DNA of 64,000 nt, from assembly GCA_026004675.1 (NCBI GenBank), contig BPJP01000011.1, positions 113,037 to 177,036 on the forward strand, given 5' to 3'. The position numbers and the translations under genes were made by a program. Shown piece after piece: positions 8,625-16,030 of this stretch. Each line of letters begins with the position of its first letter. Within the stretch, counting starts at the first letter, position 1. The notes below the pieces were generated by a model. It worked only from the letters and a program-made list of their open reading frames with translations. It was not told where the DNA came from and ran no database searches. This stretch comes from Gemmatales bacterium (GTDB lineage: Bacteria; Planctomycetota; Planctomycetia; Gemmatales; Gemmataceae).

Positions 8625-10552
8625 GTCCCGTGCAGGCATCGTGTCCGTCCTGCGGCGGGCCGGTCCAGTTCAAGATCGGTTCGGCTATGGTCGTGGTTTG
8701 CGATTATTGTCGATCCGTAGTGGCGCGAGGGGATCGCAAGCTGGAAGACCTGGGAAAGGTTGCCGCCGTTACGGAGACCGGAGCGATCTTGGCAACAGGC
8801 CTGAAAGGAAAATACGAGGGAGTACCTTTCGAAATAACCGGCCGGGTCCAGCTAGCGCACCCGGCAGGCGGCGTCTGGGACGAGTGGTACGCCGCCTTTG
8901 CCGACAACCGGTGGGGCTGGCTGGCGGAAGCACAAGGCCGCTACTATTTGACGTTCGAACAACCGTCTCCTCCACCTGGTTCGATTCCGCGTTTCGAGGA
9001 CCTGGAAATCGGGCAAGCCATCTCGATTCCGTCGGCCACGATCCCGCTTCTCGTTGCGGAAAAAGGCAAAGCTCGTCCTATCGCTGCCGAAGGCGAAATC
9101 CCCTATCGTTTTCGCCCGGGCGAAGAGTATGAATATGCCGACCTGTCGGCGGCTGGAGGCCTGTTCGGCACAATCGACTATAGCGAGGAAACGCCCAAAG
9201 TCTTCGGCGGCAGGCAAGTGACCCTTGACGACCTGGGGATCCCGAAATCAGCACGCAAACGCGAGCGCGAAGCCAGACGAATCGAAGCGATCCACGTCAA
9301 CTGCCCACAATGTGCCGGCCCGCTGGAACTGCACGCCCCAGATGACACGGAACGCGTCGGCTGTCCAAACTGCGGCGCCTTGTTGGACGTTAACGAAGGT
9401 CAACTTCGCTACCTGACGTCTCTCGAAGATCGCGTGGAGCCAGTCCTTCCCCTGGGAACCACCGGCCATTTGCCCCAAGGGGAGTTCATCGTCATCGGTT
9501 TTATGCAGCGCAGCGTCACTTTCGAGGGCATCGACTACTTCTGGCACGAGTATTTGCTTTACAATCGCGAGATCGGCTTTCGCTGGCTCGTCTACAGCGA
9601 TAATCATTTTAGTTTTGTCGAACCGATCCCACCTGGTGATGTCATCGTCCAGGCTCAGAAGGCCTATTACAAAAACGAAGTTTATCGCATCTTCCAGAAA
9701 GCGGACGCGACCGTTCGCTACGTGGCTGGGGAATTCTATTGGAAAGTACAAATCGGCGAAGTTGTCGAAGCCACCGACTTCATTCATCCGCCTCGCATGC
9801 TTTCCCGCGAGATATCGAGAGGGGCGGAAAGCAGCGAAGTCAACTGGTCGCTGGGTACCTACCTCCCCGTTGCCGACGTGGAGAAAGCATTTGGCGTCTC
9901 CGGTTTGCCCGCTCCTTACGGAGTCGCTCCCAACCAACCCTTCCTCTACAAAAACATCTACCAGTCGTGGGGTATTTTGTTAGTGGTTGCCTTTCTGGCC
10001 GGCGGTCTGAATTACTCATTCACCAGCAGTCGGCAGCTGCTGGCGAAAGCTTATACGTTTCCGCCGGGAAGCAACAAGGCAACTTTCGAAACCGAGGCGT
10101 TCGAATTGGAGTCACGAAAAAACGTCATGATTCGTGTCGATGCGAATGTCAACAATTCCTGGCTGTTTGTCAATGGAGATGTCGTCAACCTTGAAACCCA
10201 AAAAGCCCATCCGTTTTTGGTACAGGTCTCGTATTATTATGGTTACAGCGGCGGCGAGCACTGGCGCGAAGGTTCGAGGAGCAACTACACCTTCCTTTCC
10301 GCTCCCGGCAAAGGAAAATACAAGATTTTGATGGTGGTTGAAAGGGGCGGCGGTACGCTGATCCCGGGAGTCTCGTCCGCTTCTCTTCCCGATAGGCTGC
10401 AGCTCTACGTCGAACAAGGCAAGTTCCGCTGGTTGTACTGGATTCTGTTGTTTGTCGCCATTTCGATCCTACCCCTTTGCGTTGCGATCTACCATCTGGT
10501 CTTTGAAGGGCAACGTTGGCAGGACAGTGAATTCAACCCGTATTCCGAATAA
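8621..10552 (+). CDS. Double zinc-ribbon/DUF4178 membrane protein
   Basis: 643 residues beginning at the ATG that overlaps the speD stop. The layout is duplicated. A zinc ribbon (C8, C11, C27, C30: 'CPSCGG', 'CDYC') is followed by a DUF4178 unit with 'GVWDEWYAAFADNRWGWLAE'. A second ribbon near residues 228-250 ('CPQCAG', 'CPNCG') precedes a second DUF4178 unit with 'FWHEYLLYNREIGFRWLVYS'. Then come a membrane helix (about 448-468), an extracytoplasmic beta-rich segment of about 130 residues, and a last helix near 604-626. As I recall published neighbourhood analyses, DUF4178 proteins co-occur with DUF350, PspA-type and polyamine genes. The biochemical role is unknown; binding of a small ligand or sensing of the envelope is plausible. 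Confidence 0.85.
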   Translation: MSPVQASCPSCGGPVQFKIGSAMVVVCDYCRSVVARGDRKLEDLGKVAAVTETGAILATGLKGKYEGVPFEITGRVQLAHPAGGVWDEWYAAFADNRWGWLAEAQGRYYLTFEQPSPPPGSIPRFEDLEIGQAISIPSATIPLLVAEKGKARPIAAEGEIPYRFRPGEEYEYADLSAAGGLFGTIDYSEETPKVFGGRQVTLDDLGIPKSARKREREARRIEAIHVNCPQCAGPLELHAPDDTERVGCPNCGALLDVNEGQLRYLTSLEDRVEPVLPLGTTGHLPQGEFIVIGFMQRSVTFEGIDYFWHEYLLYNREIGFRWLVYSDNHFSFVEPIPPGDVIVQAQKAYYKNEVYRIFQKADATVRYVAGEFYWKVQIGEVVEATDFIHPPRMLSREISRGAESSEVNWSLGTYLPVADVEKAFGVSGLPAPYGVAPNQPFLYKNIYQSWGILLVVAFLAGGLNYSFTSSRQLLAKAYTFPPGSNKATFETEAFELESRKNVMIRVDANVNNSWLFVNGDVVNLETQKAHPFLVQVSYYYGYSGGEHWREGSRSNYTFLSAPGKGKYKILMVVERGGGTLIPGVSSASLPDRLQLYVEQGKFRWLYWILLFVAISILPLCVAIYHLVFEGQRWQDSEFNPYSE

Positions 10553-10561
10553 GATCTTGTC

Positions 10562-10744
10562 ATGTTGAACAAAATATATGTTTATTTGGGGGCTGCTTTG
10601 ATTGGGCTGTATGTCTTGACTGGGGTCTTCGGCTGGGAATGGTTCGCCCCGAAGGCCGAGAGCGCCGAAGCTGCCGCGACGAGGCGCGCCAGCGGAGGCT
10701 ATCCTCGTGGTTTTTGGTTCTTTGGCTATCGCGGAGGAAAATAA
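10562..10744 (+). CDS. 60-residue single-pass membrane protein
   Basis: A small protein between the DUF4178 and DUF350 genes. Residues 5-24 ('IYVYLGAALIGLYVLTGVFG') form a membrane helix. An Ala-rich linker follows, then a Gly/Phe/Tyr-rich C-terminus ('GGYPRGFWFFGYRGGK'). The stop overlaps the DUF350 start (TAATG), so translation is probably coupled. I do not recognise a family. Its conserved placement inside the operon argues that it is real and could be a membrane adaptor subunit of the DUF350 protein. Confidence 0.7.
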   Translation: MLNKIYVYLGAALIGLYVLTGVFGWEWFAPKAESAEAAATRRASGGYPRGFWFFGYRGGK

Positions 10745-11004
10745 TGTCGCCGTCATCCTGGGCCGTCCTGGCCATCAATGGGGAATGGTCGTGGACCCAT
10801 TTTTTCGGGCAGATCGGCGCCACGGTCGCTTTTTCGTTGGTCGGATTGGTCTTCTTTGCGTTGGCTTTTTGGCTGATGGAGCGCTTGACCCCATTCTCCA
10901 TTCATAAAGAGATCGAAGAAGATCAAAACACGGCCCTGGCGATTGTCCTGGCGTCCGTCATTATCGGCATCGCCTTGATAATTTCCGCAGCCATCCACGG
11001 ATAA
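10744..11004 (+). CDS. DUF350 family membrane protein (YjfL-like)
   Basis: 86 residues with two membrane helices: 'IGATVAFSLVGLVFFALAFWL' and 'ALAIVLASVIIGIALIISAAI'. They are separated by a short charged loop 'SIHKEIEEDQNTA'. This size and the conserved acidic loop before a small-residue-rich second helix match DUF350, the family of E. coli YjfL, whose operon also includes a PspA paralog and a glutathionylspermidine synthase-like gene. The start ATG overlaps the preceding stop by one base. The role is unknown; DUF350 is predicted to be an oligomeric membrane component of an envelope stress system. Confidence 0.8.
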   Translation: MSPSSWAVLAINGEWSWTHFFGQIGATVAFSLVGLVFFALAFWLMERLTPFSIHKEIEEDQNTALAIVLASVIIGIALIISAAIHG

Positions 11005-11052
11005 GGCCATCACTGGGTTGCGGACCAGTGCTGGCTCGCCTGGCCGAAACCG

Positions 11053-12567
11053 ATGAACCGTACACCCCTTTTGTTTCTGAATGTCCTGATCATTGCCGTC
11101 TGCGGTCTCGTCTATGAACTGCTCGCAGGCACGCTGGCCAGCTACGTCCTGGGCGACTCTGTGACCCAGTTTTCCTTTGTCATCGGCATCTACCTGTTTG
11201 CCATGGGGGTCGGCGCCTGGGTGTCTCGTTTCGTCGATGCGAGGCTGGCCCGCTGCTTTATCGAAGTTGAGCTTGGCGTGGCCCTGCTCGGCGGCACCTC
11301 GGCGCCGCTGCTCTTTCTTGCTTACGCCCATTTAACGTTCTTTCACGTCATTTTGTATGCCACTGTGTTTCTTATCGGGTTGCTGGTCGGGCTGGAATTG
11401 CCCCTCCTTATGCGCATCCTCCGCGAACATCTTGACTTCAAGGAGCTTGTCTCGCGTGTCTTGACGTTCGACTATATCGGTGCCCTGGTCGCCTCCATCC
11501 TCTTTCCTATTTTCTTCATCCCCAGGCTGGGCTTGATCCGAACTTCGCTTTTCTTCGGACTGCTCAACGCCCTGGTCGGGCTGTGGGGAACCTGGCTTTT
11601 GAAACCGTTGTTGGGCAAAAACGTGTTCGGCTTGCGCCTGCGGGCAATGCTGGTTCTTCTCCTTTTAGCCGTCTGTTTCATCAAAGCCCGAAGCCTGACC
11701 ATCTTGAGCGAGCACGAACTGTACATGGACGAAATCGTCTATGCCCGCGATACGCCTTACCAGCGCATCGTCATTACGCGCAATGCGGCCGGTTTCCAAC
11801 TGTATCTCAACGGCCATCGCCATTTGCAATTCAACTCGCTGGATGAATACCGCTATCACGAAGCGCTGGTCCATCCAGCCATGGCTGCTGCCGACCGACC
11901 TCGGCGGGTTCTCATCCTCGGCGGCGGCGACGGGCTTGCCCTTCGCGAAGTCCTTCGCTATCCAACGGTCCGTGCCGTCACTCTTGTCGACCTGGACCCG
12001 GACATGACCCGACTGTCGGAACGCTTCCCGCCGCTGGCTGAGTTGAACCAGCATGCGTTCGAAGACCAGCGCGTGACCGTCATCAACGAAGATGCCATGA
12101 TCTGGCTCAAGCAAGCGAGCGACGATTTCGATGCCGTCATTATCGATTTTCCCGATCCTGCGACCTATTCGCTGGGCAAACTCTACACGACCTATTTCTA
12201 TCGGCTGTTAAAACGCCGCATGACCCCGATGGCAGCCGTCGGCATCCAGTGTACCTCTCCTCTCGTCGCCCGCCGGTCCTACTGGTGCATCATTCGGACA
12301 TTGGAAGCGGCAGGCTTTCATGTTCATCCCTATCATGCTGCCGTTCCTTCGTTCGGCATTTGGGGATTTGCCGTCGCCCGGTTGCACAAATTCCAACCGC
12401 CGACCAAAACCTTGCCGGGCTTGCGATTTCTCAACGATCGCGTTCTGGCTTCGCTCTTTGTCTTTCCTCGCGACCTGGCACCGGATGACATCGAAGTGGA
12501 AGTCAACCGCCTGGATAACCAGGTCCTCGTTCGGTACCACGACTCGGAATGGCGCTTTAATGAATGA
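11053..12567 (+). CDS. speE: Membrane-fused spermidine synthase-like aminopropyltransferase
   Basis: 504 residues and last gene of the operon. The first ~215 residues form about seven hydrophobic helices ('LFLNVLIIAVCGLVYELLAG', 'FSFVIGIYLFAMGVGAWVS'). The rest is a spermidine synthase fold: 'YQRIVITRNAAGFQLYLNG', the dcAdoMet-binding loop 'LILGGGDGLALREVLRY', the acidic strand end 'VTLVDLDPDM', and 'DAVIIDFPDPATYSLGKLYT' with the catalytic-site Asp. Canonical SpeE lacks the membrane domain; this fused form is typical of DUF350/DUF4178 clusters. With SpeD upstream it should transfer an aminopropyl group to an amine acceptor at the membrane. The acceptor could be putrescine or something else, which sequence alone cannot settle. 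Confidence 0.88.
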   Translation: MNRTPLLFLNVLIIAVCGLVYELLAGTLASYVLGDSVTQFSFVIGIYLFAMGVGAWVSRFVDARLARCFIEVELGVALLGGTSAPLLFLAYAHLTFFHVILYATVFLIGLLVGLELPLLMRILREHLDFKELVSRVLTFDYIGALVASILFPIFFIPRLGLIRTSLFFGLLNALVGLWGTWLLKPLLGKNVFGLRLRAMLVLLLLAVCFIKARSLTILSEHELYMDEIVYARDTPYQRIVITRNAAGFQLYLNGHRHLQFNSLDEYRYHEALVHPAMAAADRPRRVLILGGGDGLALREVLRYPTVRAVTLVDLDPDMTRLSERFPPLAELNQHAFEDQRVTVINEDAMIWLKQASDDFDAVIIDFPDPATYSLGKLYTTYFYRLLKRRMTPMAAVGIQCTSPLVARRSYWCIIRTLEAAGFHVHPYHAAVPSFGIWGFAVARLHKFQPPTKTLPGLRFLNDRVLASLFVFPRDLAPDDIEVEVNRLDNQVLVRYHDSEWRFNE

Positions 12568-12585
12568 ACGACACCGCGTTTGTTT

Positions 12586-13773
12586 CTACGATTTGCTTCG
12601 CGGTCGAGGTGCCGGAATCGACAGGGGGGGCGGCTGGAAATTGGCAAGATCGTAACGCGGAATCAATAATTCCTTCGGAATCAATTCGTCTGAACCATAG
12701 ACCCGTGCGTAATACATCAGCAGCCCATGCATGGCGTGATAAAGCGAACCGCCTTCAATCGGCGAGTCCTGCATTTGCAGAATCATTAAGGCGAGAGCAT
12801 TAGCGGCTTCCTGCACCCATGGCTTTTTGATCTCGTCGTCCGGCAAGGCCAACGCCAACCATTCAAGCATATGACCGGTTGTGCTGATGCGAGTTTCGAT
12901 GTTTTCAGCATGTCCCCGGCCGCGAAAATAATCTGTCGAAAAAGAACCATCCGGGTTCTGATATTTGCGGGCCAGGTCGACGTAGTGAGCGATCTTGGCT
13001 TCGGCGTCCTTCCAGACGCCGGTGACTTTGCCTCCTCGTTTGCGATGCCAATGGTAAGCCCAGGTGATTCCAAAGAGACGATGCGTTCCGCCGCAGGCCG
13101 CCTGATCGATGCTGGCTTGCAATTCGTAACGGAGGATGTCCTCAAAGGAAATCTGTTCGCCGGCGCTGTTGATCCAGGCGATATCCGTGCCGAGGTACTG
13201 CGATAGGACCACGAGTGCCCAACTCAATTCCTGATCGGCCTGGACGCTCGCGCGCATCTTGCAATGCTGAACAAAATCTTTAAAGCTATATTCCTTGCCG
13301 TAAACATAGAATTTGCGATCCAGAGGCATCGACCATTGTGCCATTTCCGCGATGAATTGGTCTTGATGTCCCTGGCCAATTCCCATAGGGCCGATTTGAA
13401 CATCGAGACCGTCTTTGGTCGGGACGAAGCGCAAACCGCGAATTTCCCCGCCATTGCAGATGTAGTCAAGCGCATTGACTACTTTGCCGGTTTCGGGGTC
13501 GTGCAGTTCGACATTCGGTCCCAAGCCGAGGATGCCGTGAAGCACCGTCCAGAATCCGTTGGTTGTGAGAAGCTGTCTGTCGCGGACATGACGGATGGTA
13601 GCCCGCAACCTTGCTTTCGGACCTTGGGGCAACTCGGTGGGCGCATGCAGGGTTGCTGAATCTTTTGAAGGGGGAGCGTCGATGTTCGCTTCCGGAACGA
13701 ATCCCGGCGCGCATCCCAGCGAGACCGACAACAAACTAGCCGCGACAGAAAGAGATAATCGGTTGCGGATCAT
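12586..13773 (-). CDS. Lipoprotein of unknown function (planctomycete-type)
   Basis: 395 residues. 'LSVAASLLSVSLGC' is a lipoprotein signal with the lipobox Cys at about residue 21. After a Pro-rich linker the protein is mostly helical and Trp/His rich: 'WTVLHGILGLGPNVELHD', 'FGITWAYHWHRKRGGKVTG', 'YQNPDGSFSTDYFRGRG', 'STTGHMLEWLALALPDDE'. The NPDGSFS and GHMLEWLA segments resemble alpha/alpha-toroid repeats such as prenyltransferase or terpene-cyclase-like domains, but I cannot place it in a family. It ends in a Pro-rich tail. It converges with speE and starts 9 bp after the HTTM gene, so the three minus-strand genes 12586-15595 look like one operon. Confidence 0.75.
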   Translation of the reverse strand: MIRNRLSLSVAASLLSVSLGCAPGFVPEANIDAPPSKDSATLHAPTELPQGPKARLRATIRHVRDRQLLTTNGFWTVLHGILGLGPNVELHDPETGKVVNALDYICNGGEIRGLRFVPTKDGLDVQIGPMGIGQGHQDQFIAEMAQWSMPLDRKFYVYGKEYSFKDFVQHCKMRASVQADQELSWALVVLSQYLGTDIAWINSAGEQISFEDILRYELQASIDQAACGGTHRLFGITWAYHWHRKRGGKVTGVWKDAEAKIAHYVDLARKYQNPDGSFSTDYFRGRGHAENIETRISTTGHMLEWLALALPDDEIKKPWVQEAANALALMILQMQDSPIEGGSLYHAMHGLLMYYARVYGSDELIPKELLIPRYDLANFQPPPLSIPAPRPRSKS

Positions 13774-13781
13774 CGTATGCC

Positions 13782-14873
13782 TCAGCTGGAAACAGTTGCG
13801 GTATTTTTCGTGGTGACGGCAGTGGCTGGTCCCGCTATAGTTTGCCTTTTATGGTGCCAAAAGCGGTCGGCCAGCCGGAAAGCGAGTCGGCGAAAATCAT
13901 CAGCCGGGACAAAGCTCAAGCAGCCAATGAAAATCGCAGGCCCGAATAAAGGCAAACGGTACAAAAAGGCCATGCTGAGCCAGCCAATGACAGCTCCGAC
14001 AAGCACAACGGGACGCCAACGTGGCCGCCAGGCGAAGAGTGGGAAACCGATTTGCCAGAATAAGGCCGCGTAGGTCCCAATACTCAGCATGCCGAGATAA
14101 TAGTCGCGGTACGGTACATGCGATCTGGCGTCCGCCAACGTTGTCTCCATGGCCGGATGGAGCGGATACCAGAGCGCATCGCCCGACCACCATTGCGGAA
14201 ACTGCAATTTGTGCAAGCCACTCGTTACCAGCACGATGGCGATGTGAACTTGCAAGAGGCGCAAGGCCAAATTGGCGGCATAACTCTTTGTGTCTGTGGC
14301 ATCGGAGGTCCTCTGCCGCCGCGCGAACAACCAGTGGGAACGCGACCCGAGGATGCGCCAAAGGGAGGGGTCGTCCGTATTTTGCCAGCCAACAAGCAGA
14401 TATCCGACCATCAAGTAGAAAGCGAGGATGCCCAACAAAACGTCGCCGCCGTAGCTCATCACAGGGTTGGACGTGAACGACGCCACGATAAGCCAAGTCA
14501 ATACCGATGTGATGCGCGTGCAGAATCCCAAAGTAAAAAGAATGAGAATAACGATGGAAACCCAATAGACGGAGGTTACCAGCTGCGGATCGTGATTGAC
14601 GAGGTAGAGCAGGGACCACCCCGGTTTCTCTACGTCGGGATTCTGCGCTGCCAGTCGGGCCAGATCGATGTACGCCTGGCTGTCGAACCATCCTTGCAAG
14701 CTGAAGAAAGCTTCCAGCGACGAAGCAAAAGGGAACAGCCAACCGAGCAACAGAAGACCCGTCAAAACGCGAATCACATGCAGTCCAATCGGATCGACCG
14801 GCGTAAACCAAAACCGTGACCAGGCCTCGCCCCAGTCGGCATTTTCCGATGAATTCGTGGCAGAAAGTTTCAC
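13782..14873 (-). CDS. HTTM domain membrane protein (vitamin K-dependent carboxylase-like)
   Basis: 363 residues with several membrane helices: 'VIRVLTGLLLLGWLFPFAS', 'WVSIVILILFTLGFCTRITS', 'DVLLGILAFYLMVGYLLVGW', and a C-terminal group. The segment 'LALRLLQVHIAIVLVTSGLH' followed by 'KLQFPQWWSGDALWYPLHP' is the HTTM signature shared with the membrane part of gamma-glutamyl carboxylase and with DoxX-like proteins. No carboxylase active-site domain follows, so enzymatic function is doubtful. It overlaps the upstream gene by ATGA (14870-14873), the usual pairing of an HTTM protein with a small partner in planctomycetes. Confidence 0.82.
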   Translation of the reverse strand: MKLSATNSSENADWGEAWSRFWFTPVDPIGLHVIRVLTGLLLLGWLFPFASSLEAFFSLQGWFDSQAYIDLARLAAQNPDVEKPGWSLLYLVNHDPQLVTSVYWVSIVILILFTLGFCTRITSVLTWLIVASFTSNPVMSYGGDVLLGILAFYLMVGYLLVGWQNTDDPSLWRILGSRSHWLFARRQRTSDATDTKSYAANLALRLLQVHIAIVLVTSGLHKLQFPQWWSGDALWYPLHPAMETTLADARSHVPYRDYYLGMLSIGTYAALFWQIGFPLFAWRPRWRPVVLVGAVIGWLSMAFLYRLPLFGPAIFIGCLSFVPADDFRRLAFRLADRFWHHKRQTIAGPATAVTTKNTATVSS

Positions 14874-15595
14874 CTTGACATCTCTCCAAAGTTGGAAACA
14901 GTCTCATCGAAAAACTGTTCTTGTACGTTGTCCATGCTCAACACGATCGGCCCAATCGGGTTGCGCGCCCGGCGTACCAGCTCCGCTTTGGCTGCGTCGT
15001 ACTTCCGGCACAGATATCGGCAGTAAGACCGGGCCACCAACAGCGACCATGGCGATGGTCCCATTGTCGGTCGATCTCGAGGCAACTGGTTGATGTCCAT
15101 ATTCACCAGTTGACCAACGTTTTTGGCGTCCGGCTGCCACACAAGAACTTTCGGCACCTCCTGACCTTTTGGCATGATTAAATCGCCCATCGGCGGTTCG
15201 ACGAACTGGTCGAGTGCAAGCCACTGTGCCAAAAGATGGTGGCGATGTTTGACATAAGCATTCACATCGTCTGACGGAATACGGACTGTCTCGACGGGTT
15301 CGCCTCGGGCATCTTTCAAAGTGACTTCGAAGACGACGCCTCGGACCATTGGCCGATTGCTGTCGAAATGGTAATTGCCCGGCAACTTTACCAGCTGCAA
15401 GTAGTCTCGCGTCACGCGATCTGCCTGTCGGGCAAAGAATGGGCCAAGCACAGGAGGACCATCCCCCCACGGGCCGCTGGGTGCTGCCAAAACCCGTATC
15501 GCAATGGAAAAAAAGTGAAAACAGATCGCCACACTTGCGGTGATCTTCAACCACCTTGGCAATGGTGGCTTGTCGTCGGCAACTTGTTTTTTCAT
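14870..15595 (-). CDS. HTTM partner protein, one TM helix and soluble domain
   Basis: 241 residues. 'WLKITASVAICFHFFSIAIRVLA' is an N-terminal membrane helix with a short cytoplasmic tail. The soluble part contains 'DYLQLVKLPGNYHFDSNRP', 'VVFEVTLKDARGEPVETV' and 'SYCRYLCRKYDAAKAELVRR'. It is translationally coupled to the HTTM gene downstream. In comparable pairs the partner is predicted to sit outside the membrane and work with the HTTM protein. No catalytic motif is visible. Confidence 0.75.
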   Translation of the reverse strand: MKKQVADDKPPLPRWLKITASVAICFHFFSIAIRVLAAPSGPWGDGPPVLGPFFARQADRVTRDYLQLVKLPGNYHFDSNRPMVRGVVFEVTLKDARGEPVETVRIPSDDVNAYVKHRHHLLAQWLALDQFVEPPMGDLIMPKGQEVPKVLVWQPDAKNVGQLVNMDINQLPRDRPTMGPSPWSLLVARSYCRYLCRKYDAAKAELVRRARNPIGPIVLSMDNVQEQFFDETVSNFGEMSR

Positions 15596-16030
15596 CGATC
15601 AAGTTCCGGATGGGCCAGGGCGAACACGCTTTGGCGCTTGCCGAAAGCTGTGAAACGAAAGTTTCAACAAACTGCGATATAAACATAACTTTACACAAAG
15701 CTGGCGAAAATTCACGCCATTTTGCCAAATTTCGCTGTCTTTGCCTGCTTTACCAAACTCCGTGTCGCTAGAAAACGCGAAACCCGAACCTTCGTTTCCA
15801 TCGTTTGCCACAGATTTGCCAGAGAGCGAACATTGTGCCGCGACATCGAGGAAGGAAGCTTATCTCGAAAAGGCGCAGAAATCACGATTTGCGTCGGCAT
15901 TTTTGTACAATCCCATTGAAACTTGGTGTACCGTACTCGTTTGCCTGGGGCATTCCGCGTTAAGTTTGTTGTCTCTGTCGTCTCGCTGCGACGAAGCACT
16001 GTCAGGATCGTTTCTGCGGGAGAGGTTTTT
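15596..16030. promoter_or_regulatory. 435-bp divergent intergenic region
   Basis: This region separates the HTTM operon and the symporter gene. The part near 15660-15720 is AT-rich. A TACAAT at 15906-15911 is a possible -10 element for the symporter, and GGGAGAGG at 16018-16025 is its ribosome-binding site. I see no RNA gene, repeat or convincing small coding frame here. Confidence 0.35.
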
